A stretch of 64,000 nt of DNA, taken from assembly GCA_964505215.1 (NCBI GenBank), contig CAZDGU010000002.1:186001-250000 (forward strand), given 5' to 3'. The position numbers and the translations under genes were made by a program. The notes below the pieces were generated by a model. It made no database searches. It saw only the letters and a program-made list of their open reading frames with translations, and was not told the origin of the DNA. Shown one piece after another: positions 16,126-24,877 of this stretch (positions within the stretch are counted from its first letter, which is position 1; the number at the start of each line of letters is the position of its first letter). The stretch comes from Gracilimonas sp964505215. Lineage in GTDB: Bacteria; Bacteroidota; Rhodothermia; Balneolales; Balneolaceae.

Positions 16126-16860
16126 TTAAATAGACAGCTCTTCTTTTGCTTTATCAAAAAATGACTGATCTACTACAATACGGCCGCTGTTCTCGTCTAT
16201 GATAATTTTATTTTTGCGGCGTACTTCAACTTGTCTTTGAGGGGGAAGAGCCATTCCCAGTGCAGCTCCGCGATCCATCGCTACCACGGCCATTCCGTTA
16301 TTTAAACCGTTACGAAGGCGGTTGTAGCTGCGCAGAAAACGCTTTTCAATTTCTTCTTCTACTTCTTCACGTTTTTCAAGCAGCTTTTTCTCTTCCTCTT
16401 CGGTAGATTTTACGACATCATCGAGGCTGTCACTTTTTTTGTCGTACATTTTTTGAGCCTCTTCCAGCTGCTTTTGAGCGGCTTCAATTTCAGGCCCTAT
16501 TTCTTCTTTTCTTTTCTCAATTTCCTTCAGGCGAGATTCAGCATTTTCAATCACCTGCTTTTGAGCTTCAATCTCTTTGGTGAGCGCATCGTACTCGCGA
16601 TTGTTACGCACGTTCATTTGTTGGTCTTCGTACTTCGCAATCTTCTCTTTAGAACTTTGCAGCTCTAATTCCAGACTGTTAAACTCAACCGAAAGATTAG
16701 AATCTTCTTCTTTCAGGTGATTAAAGCGGGCTTCTTTTCTGGCAATATCCGTTTCAAGATCCAGTACTTCTTCGGGAAGGTCGCCACGTAATTGCTTTAG
16801 TTCGTCTATTCGGCTGTCAATGTATTGCAGGTTGGCTAATTTTTGTAAAACGTCATTCAT
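16126..16860 (-). CDS. coiled-coil protein of the C4-zinc-ribbon (DUF164/CdsZ) family, cysteines lost
   Basis: From the ATG at 16860 the product has 244 residues; an upstream in-frame ATG at 16911 overlaps the previous gene and is unlikely. Residues 1-175 form a long antiparallel coiled coil (QYIDSRIDELKQLRGDLPEEV and later Glu/Lys-rich heptads). The C-terminal part follows the family pattern GMAVVAMDRGA...LPPQRQVEVRRKNKII...SGRIVVD, but the four zinc cysteines normally found (CxxC in RGAC and CESCGRI) are replaced by Ala/Met and Asp/Ser. The family is linked to translation and RNA-related roles in other bacteria. It follows the Nif3 gene by 10 bp, the usual neighbourhood. Confidence 0.88.
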   Translation of the reverse strand: MNDVLQKLANLQYIDSRIDELKQLRGDLPEEVLDLETDIARKEARFNHLKEEDSNLSVEFNSLELELQSSKEKIAKYEDQQMNVRNNREYDALTKEIEAQKQVIENAESRLKEIEKRKEEIGPEIEAAQKQLEEAQKMYDKKSDSLDDVVKSTEEEEKKLLEKREEVEEEIEKRFLRSYNRLRNGLNNGMAVVAMDRGAALGMALPPQRQVEVRRKNKIIIDENSGRIVVDQSFFDKAKEELSI

Positions 16861-16870
16861 GGAGTGAGGT

Positions 16871-17932
16871 TCAGCTTTGTTGGATAGTTTTCGGTTCGGG
16901 CTCCGACACATAAATTTGCATCGGGTTTGTTACGGTTCGGGTAACCGTTACGTTTAGGTTTTCAAACGCTTCGGATAGTTCGTTTTTCAGGGCTTCAGCA
17001 ATGGGAAATTCACTTTCATAATGCCCAACATCCACCAGTAAAAATTGGTCTTTTTCAGTAAAATAATCGTGGTATTTAATATCAGCAGTCACAAAAGCTT
17101 GGGCACCCGCGCGGATGGCCTTCTCTTTCAGAAATACTCCGGCTCCGCCACAAACGGCTACTTTTTTAATGCGGTCCACATCTCCGGAATACCGGATGGC
17201 TTTTACTTTCAGTGCTTTAGAAACCAAGTGCAAAAATTCATTTTTACCAATTCCTTCATCCGGGTAATCACCAATCACACCCATTCCAAAGTTTTGAGAA
17301 GTAGAGGCAAGGTCTATTACTTGAAAACTGCCTTCTTTCAGCATTCCTTCATTTTCGAGTGCATTTTTAAGCACGGGAACATTGTGTTGATCAATAATGG
17401 CTTCAAAGCAATTCAGCCCGTCTTCGCGGCTGTTTACATCAAAAAAGTGCGCTTCCTCTGCAGAGTAATAGTTTAACAAGCGCAGCACGGCTTCACTGTC
17501 GGGGTGAGAGGTGATAAGCTGGATTTTTCGGCTGATTTCGTAACTCTTATCTAAAAACTTTAAATGATCCAGCCCTAATATGTTGGCTAATACAAAAGAA
17601 ACGCCATCCAGTGCGGCATCTAAATTCGTGTGGGCTACTAACAAGCCAATATCATTTTTGATCAGCTTATAAATGATGCGTCCCTGCTCATCGGTAGGAT
17701 TTATGCTCCCAATTTTGCCAAAAATCAGTGGATGATGAGCTACAATTAGTTCGCAATTTTGCTCAATGGCTTCACTCACTACGGCATCGGTAACGTCAAG
17801 GCAGGTTAAAACGGAAGTTACCTGAGCATTCGGGTCTCCTACGAGTAATCCGACGTTATCATAATCCATTTTTACTTTTGGGGGTGCCCACTGATCGAGG
17901 AAGGTAGATATTTGCCGGATTCGGGTTGACAT
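16871..17932 (-). CDS. Nif3-like dinuclear metal centre hexameric protein
   Basis: A 353-residue member of the Nif3/YbgI/DUF34 family. The metal ligands are in the N-terminal half (DNVGLLVGD, ELIVAHHPLIF, LLVAHTNLDAA) and the C-terminal half (AQAFVTADIKYHDYF, LLVDVGHYESE). The extra central domain of about 110 residues (roughly 130-235, a PII/CutA-like insert) is present, as in the longer Bacillus and Bacteroidota forms. Biochemical role is unsettled; it is sometimes named GTP cyclohydrolase 1 type 2. Co-transcribed with the coiled-coil gene downstream. Confidence 0.95.
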   Translation of the reverse strand: MSTRIRQISTFLDQWAPPKVKMDYDNVGLLVGDPNAQVTSVLTCLDVTDAVVSEAIEQNCELIVAHHPLIFGKIGSINPTDEQGRIIYKLIKNDIGLLVAHTNLDAALDGVSFVLANILGLDHLKFLDKSYEISRKIQLITSHPDSEAVLRLLNYYSAEEAHFFDVNSREDGLNCFEAIIDQHNVPVLKNALENEGMLKEGSFQVIDLASTSQNFGMGVIGDYPDEGIGKNEFLHLVSKALKVKAIRYSGDVDRIKKVAVCGGAGVFLKEKAIRAGAQAFVTADIKYHDYFTEKDQFLLVDVGHYESEFPIAEALKNELSEAFENLNVTVTRTVTNPMQIYVSEPEPKTIQQS

Positions 17933-18130
17933 GCTATCTATCTCCTTGCATTTTTGAACCCGATGACTTGAATAACGGATACTTTGTAAATATGAATAAG
18001 TTCAATATCAGTAAGTAATCATTTAGTGTGATAACCTTAGAGCTCCCAAAAATAAGGCTTATTGATGAATGATAAAAGCTTATCTTATAGATTATTCCTT
18101 TAACAGCTAAAAAAAGAATATTTTATTCCA

Positions 18131-18835
18131 ATGAGTGAACAGAATATTGTCGAAAACTTAACCGCAATTCAACAAAAGATTAATGAGACTGCTGAGCAAG
18201 CAGGGCGCAATCCGGATGATATCACCTTAGTGGCCATTAGTAAAACCAAACCCACGGCCGATATTTTGAAGGCTATAGAGGGCGGGCAGCTGCATTTTGG
18301 AGAAAACCGAATGCAAGAGCTGGAAAGTAAAATGCAGGAAATTGATATACCGGATGTTGTATGGCACTTTGTGGGAAACCTGCAAACCAATAAAATCAGA
18401 CTTATAGCCGACCGCGTAAACTGGATTCATTCCGTAGAAAAAGCAAAGTATCTGAAAGAAATTGAAAAACGTGCAGGAAATGCAAACCGAGTAGTGAGCG
18501 CATTAATTCAGGTGAACATCAGTGGCGAAAAGCAGAAGGGCGGGTGTAAGCCGGATGACGTTGCTAACATTTTAAAAGCTGCGCAGAATTATAAAAACGT
18601 GCAAGTGCGCGGACTGATGGGAATGGCTACATTTACCGACAATCCCGAAGATGTACGCCCCGAGTTTAAGCTGCTAAAAGAGCTTTTTGATGCTCACCAG
18701 CAGTATAACGGAGGCAGCGTGAATTTAAAACACCTTTCTATGGGCATGACTAACGACATGGAAGTAGCCATACAAGAAGGAGCTACCATGGTGCGCATTG
18801 GCAGTGCTATTTTTGGTGAACGAAACTATGGCTGA
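18131..18835 (+). CDS. pyridoxal phosphate homeostasis protein (YggS/PLPBP)
   Basis: A 234-residue cytosolic PLP-binding protein of the alanine-racemase fold type III family without known catalysis; it maintains B6 vitamer balance. The PLP lysine is in LVAISKTKP (near residue 37); other signatures are HFGENRMQEL, WHFVGNLQTNK, SVEKAKYL and LSMGMTNDMEVAIQEGATMVRIGSAIFG at the C-terminus. Length is typical. It lies divergently from the Nif3 operon with a 200-bp AT-rich intergenic region that should contain both promoters. The next small gene follows 78 bp downstream. Confidence 0.97.
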   Translation: MSEQNIVENLTAIQQKINETAEQAGRNPDDITLVAISKTKPTADILKAIEGGQLHFGENRMQELESKMQEIDIPDVVWHFVGNLQTNKIRLIADRVNWIHSVEKAKYLKEIEKRAGNANRVVSALIQVNISGEKQKGGCKPDDVANILKAAQNYKNVQVRGLMGMATFTDNPEDVRPEFKLLKELFDAHQQYNGGSVNLKHLSMGMTNDMEVAIQEGATMVRIGSAIFGERNYG

Positions 18836-18913
18836 TGCTGCCCGTAACAGAGCTTTTACCAACAGGGTTGAAAATAAATACACACACTGAACACCTAAAA
18901 CATTGAGGGCATT

Positions 18914-19225
18914 ATGTTATTCGGATTACCTTGGTTTGCAATAGTAGCATTAGCATCAGTAATTGGCGGGCTTTTTTACGCATACAAAGAAAAAGAAATG
19001 GAGCTGGAAGAAAAGCGCTACGGGAAGATGCGAGAGCTCCAGGAAATGCGAAAGTTAATACAAAACCTTAAAACACGGGTAGAGCATTTAGAGGCAGCAG
19101 CGGCTCAAAAATCGCAGACAACTTCATCACCAAAAGAAAACCCGCTTTCTGATATTGAAATTGAGGACGAGCCGGAGCAAGAAAATTTCAATAACCCGGG
19201 CAAAGCCGGAAAGGTAAATTCGTAA
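18914..19225 (+). CDS. small membrane-anchored coiled-coil protein
   Basis: A 103-residue protein with one N-terminal membrane helix (residues 3-24), then a charged coiled coil (residues 25-68) and a flexible acidic tail. The layout resembles phage-shock PspB (one helix plus leucine-zipper-like coil), but sequence similarity is not obvious from inspection, so the name is not applied. It follows the YggS gene and precedes the DivIVA-like gene on the same strand, an arrangement reminiscent of envelope or division neighbourhoods. Confidence 0.7.
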   Translation: MLFGLPWFAIVALASVIGGLFYAYKEKEMELEEKRYGKMRELQEMRKLIQNLKTRVEHLEAAAAQKSQTTSSPKENPLSDIEIEDEPEQENFNNPGKAGKVNS

Positions 19226-19474
19226 TAACAGAAGCCTCTCATATTTGAATGTTTTAAAGGTTTGATTACTCCTTGATTCTGAGCCGGTGGAACTGTAAAT
19301 AAGAACCGTGCTCATTGGTAACCGACTATCTTTATAAATCATCAAAATAGAAACCGGTACCGTGCGTTTGTCTCAAATAAACACGGAAAGATGAGAACAA
19401 AAATCGCAGGAAAATCTTAAACGAATAAATGCTATTTTATATACGTTTTAAGGATCATTAAAAATTATTTTGAT

Positions 19475-20134
19475 ATGAAACTGACTCCGCTTGAAATTAA
19501 GCAACAAACATTCGAAAAAGGACTTCGCGGGTACGATACGTCTGATGTGCAAGCTTTTCTCACCTTGGTATCTAATGAATTTGAACATCTGCTGAACAAG
19601 AATAAAGAGCTTGAGCAGGAGATTGAAAAACTAACCGACCGGGTGAAGCATTACGAACGCGTAGAAGACGCCCTGCACGAAACGCTGCAAACGGCCAAAG
19701 AGTCGATGGAGCAAAAAATTTCAGGCGCACGCCAGCAGGCCGACAGTACACTTGAAAAGGCTGAAATGGAAGCCAACGCCATTGTTAAGGAAGCTCACCA
19801 TAACCGCCAGCAAATTCGACAAAGCATTTTAAGACTGTTAGATCGCCGCCAGGAAATTATAAATGGCATCAGTGCTTATCTCGAAAATGCCCAAAACTCG
19901 GTAGAACAATTCAGTAAAGATGAAATGGAAGTCTTCAAGCTGCCAAAAGAGGAGGGTTTAGACGAGGCCGGCCAACAGCCAAAAAAAGAATCCACCTTTG
20001 TTTTAGACGAAGAACAAGCCGCCGCCGAGCCTGATGAAGATGATGAGCTGAACGCTGACATCAAACCGGAAGAAGATCACGCTTTTCCGCCGGGCAGCGA
20101 CAGGCTAGATGATATTTTAGACGAAATAGACTAA
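19475..20134 (+). CDS. DivIVA-domain coiled-coil protein
   Basis: This 219-residue protein has the DivIVA N-terminal hallmark: MKLTPLEIKQQTFEKGLRGYD, then DVQAFLTLVSNEFEHLL, followed by a long coiled coil to about residue 145. The C-terminal 75 residues are acidic and disordered-looking (DEEQAAAEPDEDDEL). DivIVA/GpsB-type proteins recognise curved membrane and organise division or polar growth in Gram-positives; related domains occur in Bacteroidota with unclear jobs. The start is the only ATG placing the domain at the N-terminus. Confidence 0.88.
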   Translation: MKLTPLEIKQQTFEKGLRGYDTSDVQAFLTLVSNEFEHLLNKNKELEQEIEKLTDRVKHYERVEDALHETLQTAKESMEQKISGARQQADSTLEKAEMEANAIVKEAHHNRQQIRQSILRLLDRRQEIINGISAYLENAQNSVEQFSKDEMEVFKLPKEEGLDEAGQQPKKESTFVLDEEQAAAEPDEDDELNADIKPEEDHAFPPGSDRLDDILDEID

Positions 20135-20224
20135 ACACATCTCCGACATAAACGTTTATCTATAGCGGTGAATTTCTTACATTTACCGTTTCAAACACCC
20201 GACATTTAAACCTAATTTTTATTT

Positions 20225-21061
20225 ATGAAGTACGATACGGTTGAAGAGTTTAGAGCCAAAAGAGATGAAGCCGTCTCGTTTATAAAAGCGGAAACAGAAT
20301 TTCAGCCCGAGTATTTACTCATTTTAGGCACCGGCTTAGGTCAGCTTGTTGATGAGATTGATGAAGTTCACACGCTCAGCTATTCCGACATTCCCCACTT
20401 TCCCGAGTCCACCGTAGAAAGCCACGTGGGCCGGCTTATATTTGGCACTTTAGGTGGCAAGCAAATCGTGGCTATGCAGGGTCGCTTTCATTATTACGAA
20501 GGTTATACCATGCAGCAAATTGCTTTTCCCGTGCGTGTTTGCAAAGCCATTGGCGCACAGTCGCTGCTGGTAACTAACGCCAGTGGAGGGCTCAACCCCA
20601 ATTTTGCCCGGGGTGATATTATGCTGATAACAGACCATATTAACTTTCTGGGAGACAATCCGCTTATAGGACCAAATGATGATGAGTTAGGCCCGCGCTT
20701 TCCCGACATGAGCGAGCCCTACACCGGCCGATTATTGGAGCTGGCTGAAAATATAGCGCTCGAAAATGCTATAAAAATGCACCAGGGTATTTACCTGTCT
20801 GTAACCGGACCTATGCTGGAGACTAAAGCAGAGTATCGGTACATGCGCCATTTGGGTGCCGATGCAGTAGGCATGAGCACCGTTCCCGAGGTAATTGCAG
20901 CCGTACACATGGGCATGGATGTGCTTGGTATTTCAGTAATTACGGACGAATGTTTTCCAGATGCTTTGCACCCGGTTGAGATCGAAGATGTGTTGGCGGC
21001 AGCCGCAATGGCAGAGCCTAAATTGACCAACGTTATTATTAAAGTATTAGAGCGTTTATAG
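20225..21061 (+). CDS. punA: purine nucleoside phosphorylase
   Basis: A 278-residue trimeric-type (NP-I) purine nucleoside phosphorylase that splits inosine and guanosine with phosphate for purine salvage. Recognisable segments are LILGTGLGQL (phosphate loop), SHVGRLIFG, MQGRFHYYEGY, TNASGGLN and the substrate-site region YLSVTGPMLETKAEYRYM, with DAVGMSTVPE and VITDEC beyond. Length fits the family. It lies 90 bp after the DivIVA-like gene on the same strand and could be co-transcribed. Confidence 0.96.
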   Translation: MKYDTVEEFRAKRDEAVSFIKAETEFQPEYLLILGTGLGQLVDEIDEVHTLSYSDIPHFPESTVESHVGRLIFGTLGGKQIVAMQGRFHYYEGYTMQQIAFPVRVCKAIGAQSLLVTNASGGLNPNFARGDIMLITDHINFLGDNPLIGPNDDELGPRFPDMSEPYTGRLLELAENIALENAIKMHQGIYLSVTGPMLETKAEYRYMRHLGADAVGMSTVPEVIAAVHMGMDVLGISVITDECFPDALHPVEIEDVLAAAAMAEPKLTNVIIKVLERL

Positions 21062-21197
21062 TACTCTTTTATCGATAAAAAGTCGTATTTTTTAAGATGG
21101 TATTGCAGGCTCCGATACGTTCTTATCCAAAACAAGAAAAGAACTGAAGTTGCCGGTTGCAATGCCTTCTCAATAGTAACTAATATTCTTCGCTGCT

Positions 21198-21983
21198 ATG
21201 TCGATGCATTTTAATAGTTTCGATGACGAACACTGGGACGAGTTTAAATGGGAAGCTCACTTAAATGAAATAGAGAGAAAGAGTGAACAGCTCCGTAAAT
21301 TCATCGCTTCTAATCCCAAAGAAAACCTGCCACGCTGGCTTTCTATTCTTAAACAAAGTAAAGATGAAGACGATGCTTTTGAAGCTTATGTAGAAGAAGA
21401 ACTGCTGATGGACGAAGCCTACTTCCCCGAAGATGAAGACGACTGGGAAGATGAGGAGGACGAATGGGACGAAGAAGACTTTTTATTTGGCCTCTCGGAA
21501 GATGAATTCACCGATTTTGAGAATGAAGATGAAATGGATGATTTTGACGAGGGAGAAGAATGGAAGAGCCTGAGTGATGATTATTTATATACCGATTTCA
21601 GCCTGCTGGAAGACCTTTCTGTTTTTGATGATGGCAAAGGGCTGGCTATTGATATACTGAAATGGGTAGAAACCATTCCCGGAAAGCTTCACAACCAAAA
21701 AGTGCAGAAATTTGTGGATGAAATTCTGAAGATTGCAGCTAAAATTGCTGGCGGACATTCGTTTGGATACGAACAGGAATATATCGGAGCCAATATAGCT
21801 TACTCTAAAAAAGCCTTGTACAGCGCCAATAATGCTCTTGGTCTGATGCAGGTTTTAAAGAAAAAACCTCTATTCACAAAAGAAGAATACCGCGAATTTC
21901 ATGCTCGCCTTTTCGAGCTTCGCAACGATATTGGTATTTACATTCAGGAACTGCGCGATCAGTTTCACTCCGGTTTAGAGTAA
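21198..21983 (+). CDS. unknown protein with a highly acidic central region
   Basis: I do not recognise this 261-residue protein. Residues 1-60 are helical and charged; residues 64-130 are dominated by Asp and Glu (for example PEDEDDWEDEEDEWDEEDF); residues 130-255 look like a folded alpha-helical domain (LAIDILKWVETIPGKLHNQKVQKFVDEILKIAAKIAGG then ANIAYSKKALYSANNALGLM). It has no signal peptide, so it is probably cytosolic. The helical domain is compatible with an adaptor or chaperone-like role, but that is speculation. It is probably transcribed on its own, 136 bp after punA. Confidence 0.7.
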   Translation: MSMHFNSFDDEHWDEFKWEAHLNEIERKSEQLRKFIASNPKENLPRWLSILKQSKDEDDAFEAYVEEELLMDEAYFPEDEDDWEDEEDEWDEEDFLFGLSEDEFTDFENEDEMDDFDEGEEWKSLSDDYLYTDFSLLEDLSVFDDGKGLAIDILKWVETIPGKLHNQKVQKFVDEILKIAAKIAGGHSFGYEQEYIGANIAYSKKALYSANNALGLMQVLKKKPLFTKEEYREFHARLFELRNDIGIYIQELRDQFHSGLE

Positions 21984-22083
21984 AAGCAGCATTCCTTTTT
22001 TTAGAATTATTCCTTTTCTAAGCAGTTATTTTACAGTCTGTAAAGTGCATTAAAAGCCCAAATTGCGTTGTGGATAATCCGGG

Positions 22084-22972
22084 TTACCGATCTGCAAAAA
22101 TGTAATGCTGGGTAGCAGTGAAGTAATCCCGAAAAATCTGATTGAGTTGAGTGTCTCTCCGGCTGGCTTTGATGCCTAAAAGCGGATACACCTCAACAAT
22201 GGCCGCTGATATTTCTTTGACTGAAGCCACCGCCTCGTTATGGATTGATTGCTCAAGCTCATCTTCAATTCCTTTTTTTGCACCTATTTTCTCTTCCAAC
22301 TCGTTCGCAAAAGCAAAAATAGAAAACGGCACCTTAAAAATTGGCTGATCGATATATGTACGGTTATAAACAAAACTGTATGCCTCATCTACCCACAGCT
22401 CATTCACATCAAATGAATGCGTTGTGGTTGGCAGCAACCCCATGGTATTCCAATCTTCGATAATTCCTACCTGCCGGCGTGGTATAATAAAAGACCTGAT
22501 TTGCTCTAAGCCTGCTTTATTTTTTTAAAGGCTTTCCATTTTTAAAAACTCTGGCATTTAAAGTAAAATGTGTGAGATATGGCGCTCCCGTAGCATACTG
22601 CCAGCGGTCGGTTATTTTGTACTTTCCACCTTCTTTTTCTGCTTTTCCAAAAGCTCCTCCACTTCCGCCAAAGCATACTTTTTCAGGATTTTCAGCAAAT
22701 ATTTCCGAAGCTATTTTTGGCTCTAAATTTCCAACAAAATAGTTAGCCCCGCTGCAAAGTGTAACCGTCCATCCCAGGCTGCTGTCAATAACTGCCAGTT
22801 CTCTTAAGGTTTTCAATCCCTCAGAAAGTGACTTTTCTAATCCCCCATAATGCCTTGGAACCCAAACATTCCATAAGTTTTTTGCAACAATCCATTCCAA
22901 CACTTCCTTCGGAAATACTTTTGCGTTCAAGCAAAGTGATCTAATTTGCCGGGTGCTCAGTTCTTTCTTCAT
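22084..22972 (-). pseudogene. acyl-CoA dehydrogenase-like flavoprotein gene, split by a one-base frameshift
   Basis: Two consecutive reading frames (22972-22517 and onward to 22084) together encode one protein of about 295 residues. The first part has acyl-CoA dehydrogenase / flavin-monooxygenase features (VPRHYGGLEKSLSEGL, LGWTVTLCSGANYF, WQYATGAPYLTHF); the second ends with the C-terminal helical bundle (NQIFRDYFTATQHYIF). The break is at a run of seven A on the coding strand (complement of 22520-22526): removing one A restores the frame. It may be a real pseudogene, an assembly error or a slippage site. It overlaps the end of the TPP-riboswitch-controlled pnuT by 32 bp, so it should be co-transcribed. 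Joined length is shorter than the 380 or so usual in the family. Confidence 0.75.
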
Positions 22973-23546
22973 GTTTTATGATTTTTAGCCATTTCAAATA
23001 TCCGGAAACTCCAATAATGAACAGAAAAGCCGTAAGCCCTGCATAAACATATAACTCTTTGTAGATAAGCAGCGGAATTGAAATGATGTTACTGATATTC
23101 AAGTAAATCCAGTTTTCAATTTTTCTTTTGGCCATCAGCCACATTCCGGCCCAGGCAAAGGCAGTGGTTGTGGCATCCCAATAGGGCACGTCTGAATTTG
23201 TAAAAGCCATTAACCAATAAGCAAGCAAAGCAAAACTAAAAGCTGTAATACCTAAGGCTTTCATGTGCTCAAGCTTGGATGCAAAAGCTACCGGTGCTTC
23301 TGATTTTTGCTTCCCATACTTCCAATAAAACCAGCCATACACGCTCATAACTAAGTAATAGAGATTCAGCAGAATATCTCCATAGAGCTTTGACTGATAT
23401 AAAACCCATATTGCAATTAAAATAGAAGCAATGCCAAACAGATAGTTGTTAACGTTATTTTTTCTCGCCAACAGCACTTGTATTACACCAAAAGCAGTGC
23501 CTATGGTTTGCATCCAGGTAATTTGTAAGAATAAATCCACTTTCAC
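22941..23546 (-). CDS. pnuT: PnuC/PnuT-family transporter, probably for thiamine
   Basis: A 201-residue membrane protein with about seven helices in the PnuC fold. Family signatures include NNYLFGIASILIAIWVLYQSKLYGDILLNLYYLVMSVYGWFYW and WIYLNISNIISIPLLIYKELYVYAGL. PnuC proteins take up nicotinamide riboside; homologues behind TPP riboswitches (PnuT) take up thiamine. The riboswitch about 70 nt upstream supports thiamine here. Translation starts at GTG. The end of the gene overlaps the start of the frameshifted flavoprotein gene. Confidence 0.92.
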   Translation of the reverse strand: MKVDLFLQITWMQTIGTAFGVIQVLLARKNNVNNYLFGIASILIAIWVLYQSKLYGDILLNLYYLVMSVYGWFYWKYGKQKSEAPVAFASKLEHMKALGITAFSFALLAYWLMAFTNSDVPYWDATTTAFAWAGMWLMAKRKIENWIYLNISNIISIPLLIYKELYVYAGLTAFLFIIGVSGYLKWLKIIKHEERTEHPAN

Positions 23547-23591
23547 TTTTTATTTAAAATGAAAATGGGGGATAACGATGAGCTGAAATTT

Positions 23592-23609
23592 AATTGCAGT
23601 TATGCAATT
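23592..23609 (-). promoter_or_regulatory. hairpin between TPP riboswitch and pnuT (possible expression platform)
   Basis: AATTGCA-TAAC-TGCAATT on the minus strand: a 7-bp perfect stem with a 4-nt loop, starting 6 nt past the aptamer. It lacks a strong U-tract, so control might be translational or by alternative pairing; this is inferred. Confidence 0.35.
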
Positions 23610-23614
23610 TGTGT

Positions 23615-23709
23615 AAGTGAATCCCTACGCCGGTATTATCCGGATCAGGTACCGCACAAATCGTGCTCGGGTATTATCTCAGCCTGCCAAACGGCAAGCA
23701 CCCCACTTC
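23615..23709 (-). promoter_or_regulatory. TPP riboswitch (THI element)
   Basis: On the minus strand the aptamer shows the conserved GGGGTGC, GGCTGAGATAATACCC and CCTGATCCGGATAATACCGGCGTAGGGA segments. P1 is closed by AAGTG (23704-23708) and CACTT (23615-23619). It should bind thiamine pyrophosphate and repress the downstream pnuT operon. Confidence 0.97.
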
Positions 23710-23860
23710 ATTAATTGAAAAGACCTTTTGATTAATCCGAATTATTTACAAACAAAATCAACTGATAGATTCTCTTTTTTATGTGTAATTCGGGTTCAAT
23801 TGATTGAACACATCCGGCTGCTAAAACCGGATGTGCGTAAACTATCACTCTTAAAAACGC

Positions 23861-24877
23861 TTACCAAATTCCCACTTCTTTCTTTCCGTCAGAGTCGGTG
23901 GCAGCGCGGAACATAGAGCCGGTGTTGGTTTCCATGGAGAAGTTGCCATATTTATCTACGGCGATAAAGCCGGCATCGCCGGGCTCAAGAACTTCTTCAA
24001 CCAAATAATTCATAGACTGCTTCAAAGTGGCATTTTTGTATTCCATATAAGCCGCCAGCGTGTGCGCCGAAACGTTCAGCATAATGCGCTCTCCCCAGCC
24101 GGTTGCAGAAACAGCAACTAAATTGTTTGCGTAGGTTCCTGAGCCAATGATGGGTACATCGCCCACGCGTCCAAATTTCTTATTGGTCATTCCGCCGGTG
24201 GAGGTAGCTGCCGCTAATTTCCCGTTCATATCTAAAGCGACTGCGCCTACGGTTCCGTATTTCCAGGCTTTTTCATCATTAGTTTCCAGCAGGCTCGATT
24301 CCTGCTCTTTCGCCTGTGCTCTTTTTAACGACTGATACCGACCTTCCGTATAAAAATATTCCGGATCAACCCGCTCTACATCGGTTTGATCGGCAAATTT
24401 TTCGGCTCCTTCGGTTGCAAAGAAAATATGTTTTGAGTCTGTCATTACTTTTCGAGCCAGAGAAATAGGATTTTTCACGGTAGTAACTCCGGTAACTGCA
24501 CCCGCATTCAGGGTTGAGCCGTCCATGATGGCAGCATCCAACTCATTCTTACCTTCTGAGGTGAAAACGGCTCCCTTCCCGGCATTAAAAAGCTCATTAT
24601 CTTCCAGGTAATTCACGGTTTTTTCGATAGCATCTAAAGCAGATCCTCCATTTTCCAGAATTTCGGCTCCTATATCAAGCGCTTCATTCAGCGACTTTAA
24701 ATAAGCCTGCTTGCGTTCTTCGGGCATATCTTTAGACACATAGCCGGCACCGCCATGCAGTGCAATGGCCCATTCTTTTGTGTTTTGCTCGGCCTTGTTT
24801 ACAGGTTGTTCTTTGGGTTGGCAGGCAGCCATCAACAGTAAAAATGAACCGGTAAATAGTGTAGTTAGAAATCTCAT
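23861..24877 (-). CDS. isoaspartyl peptidase / plant-type L-asparaginase, lipoprotein
   Basis: A 338-residue N-terminal-nucleophile hydrolase of the asparaginase_2 family (T2 peptidases). A lipoprotein signal with lipobox LLMAAC precedes the mature chain. The autocleavage and nucleophile site is in KYGTVGAVALD (Thr near residue 204), followed by TSTGGMTNKKFGRVGDVP and GSGTYANN, which form the substrate pocket. The alpha-subunit motif AIALHGGAGYV is near residue 37. It would cleave beta-aspartyl dipeptides or asparagine outside the inner membrane. The start shares an identical 18-nt AATCAAATATTAGCT-ATG leader with the DUF2249 gene at 27533. A CACATCCGG/CCGGATGTG hairpin (23809-23835) lies downstream but lacks a T-tract. 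Confidence 0.93.
   Translation of the reverse strand: MRFLTTLFTGSFLLLMAACQPKEQPVNKAEQNTKEWAIALHGGAGYVSKDMPEERKQAYLKSLNEALDIGAEILENGGSALDAIEKTVNYLEDNELFNAGKGAVFTSEGKNELDAAIMDGSTLNAGAVTGVTTVKNPISLARKVMTDSKHIFFATEGAEKFADQTDVERVDPEYFYTEGRYQSLKRAQAKEQESSLLETNDEKAWKYGTVGAVALDMNGKLAAATSTGGMTNKKFGRVGDVPIIGSGTYANNLVAVSATGWGERIMLNVSAHTLAAYMEYKNATLKQSMNYLVEEVLEPGDAGFIAVDKYGNFSMETNTGSMFRAATDSDGKKEVGIW

Noticed and set aside
16860..16911. Upstream ATG for the coiled-coil gene
   Set aside because: It overlaps the Nif3 gene by 41 bases and the added residues do not fit the family; the ATG at 16860 does.
22517..22530. Programmed -1 ribosomal frameshift at the A-AAA-AAA heptamer
   Set aside because: The required shift to restore the frame is +1 (or loss of one A); a -1 shift leads into a stop codon within four codons.
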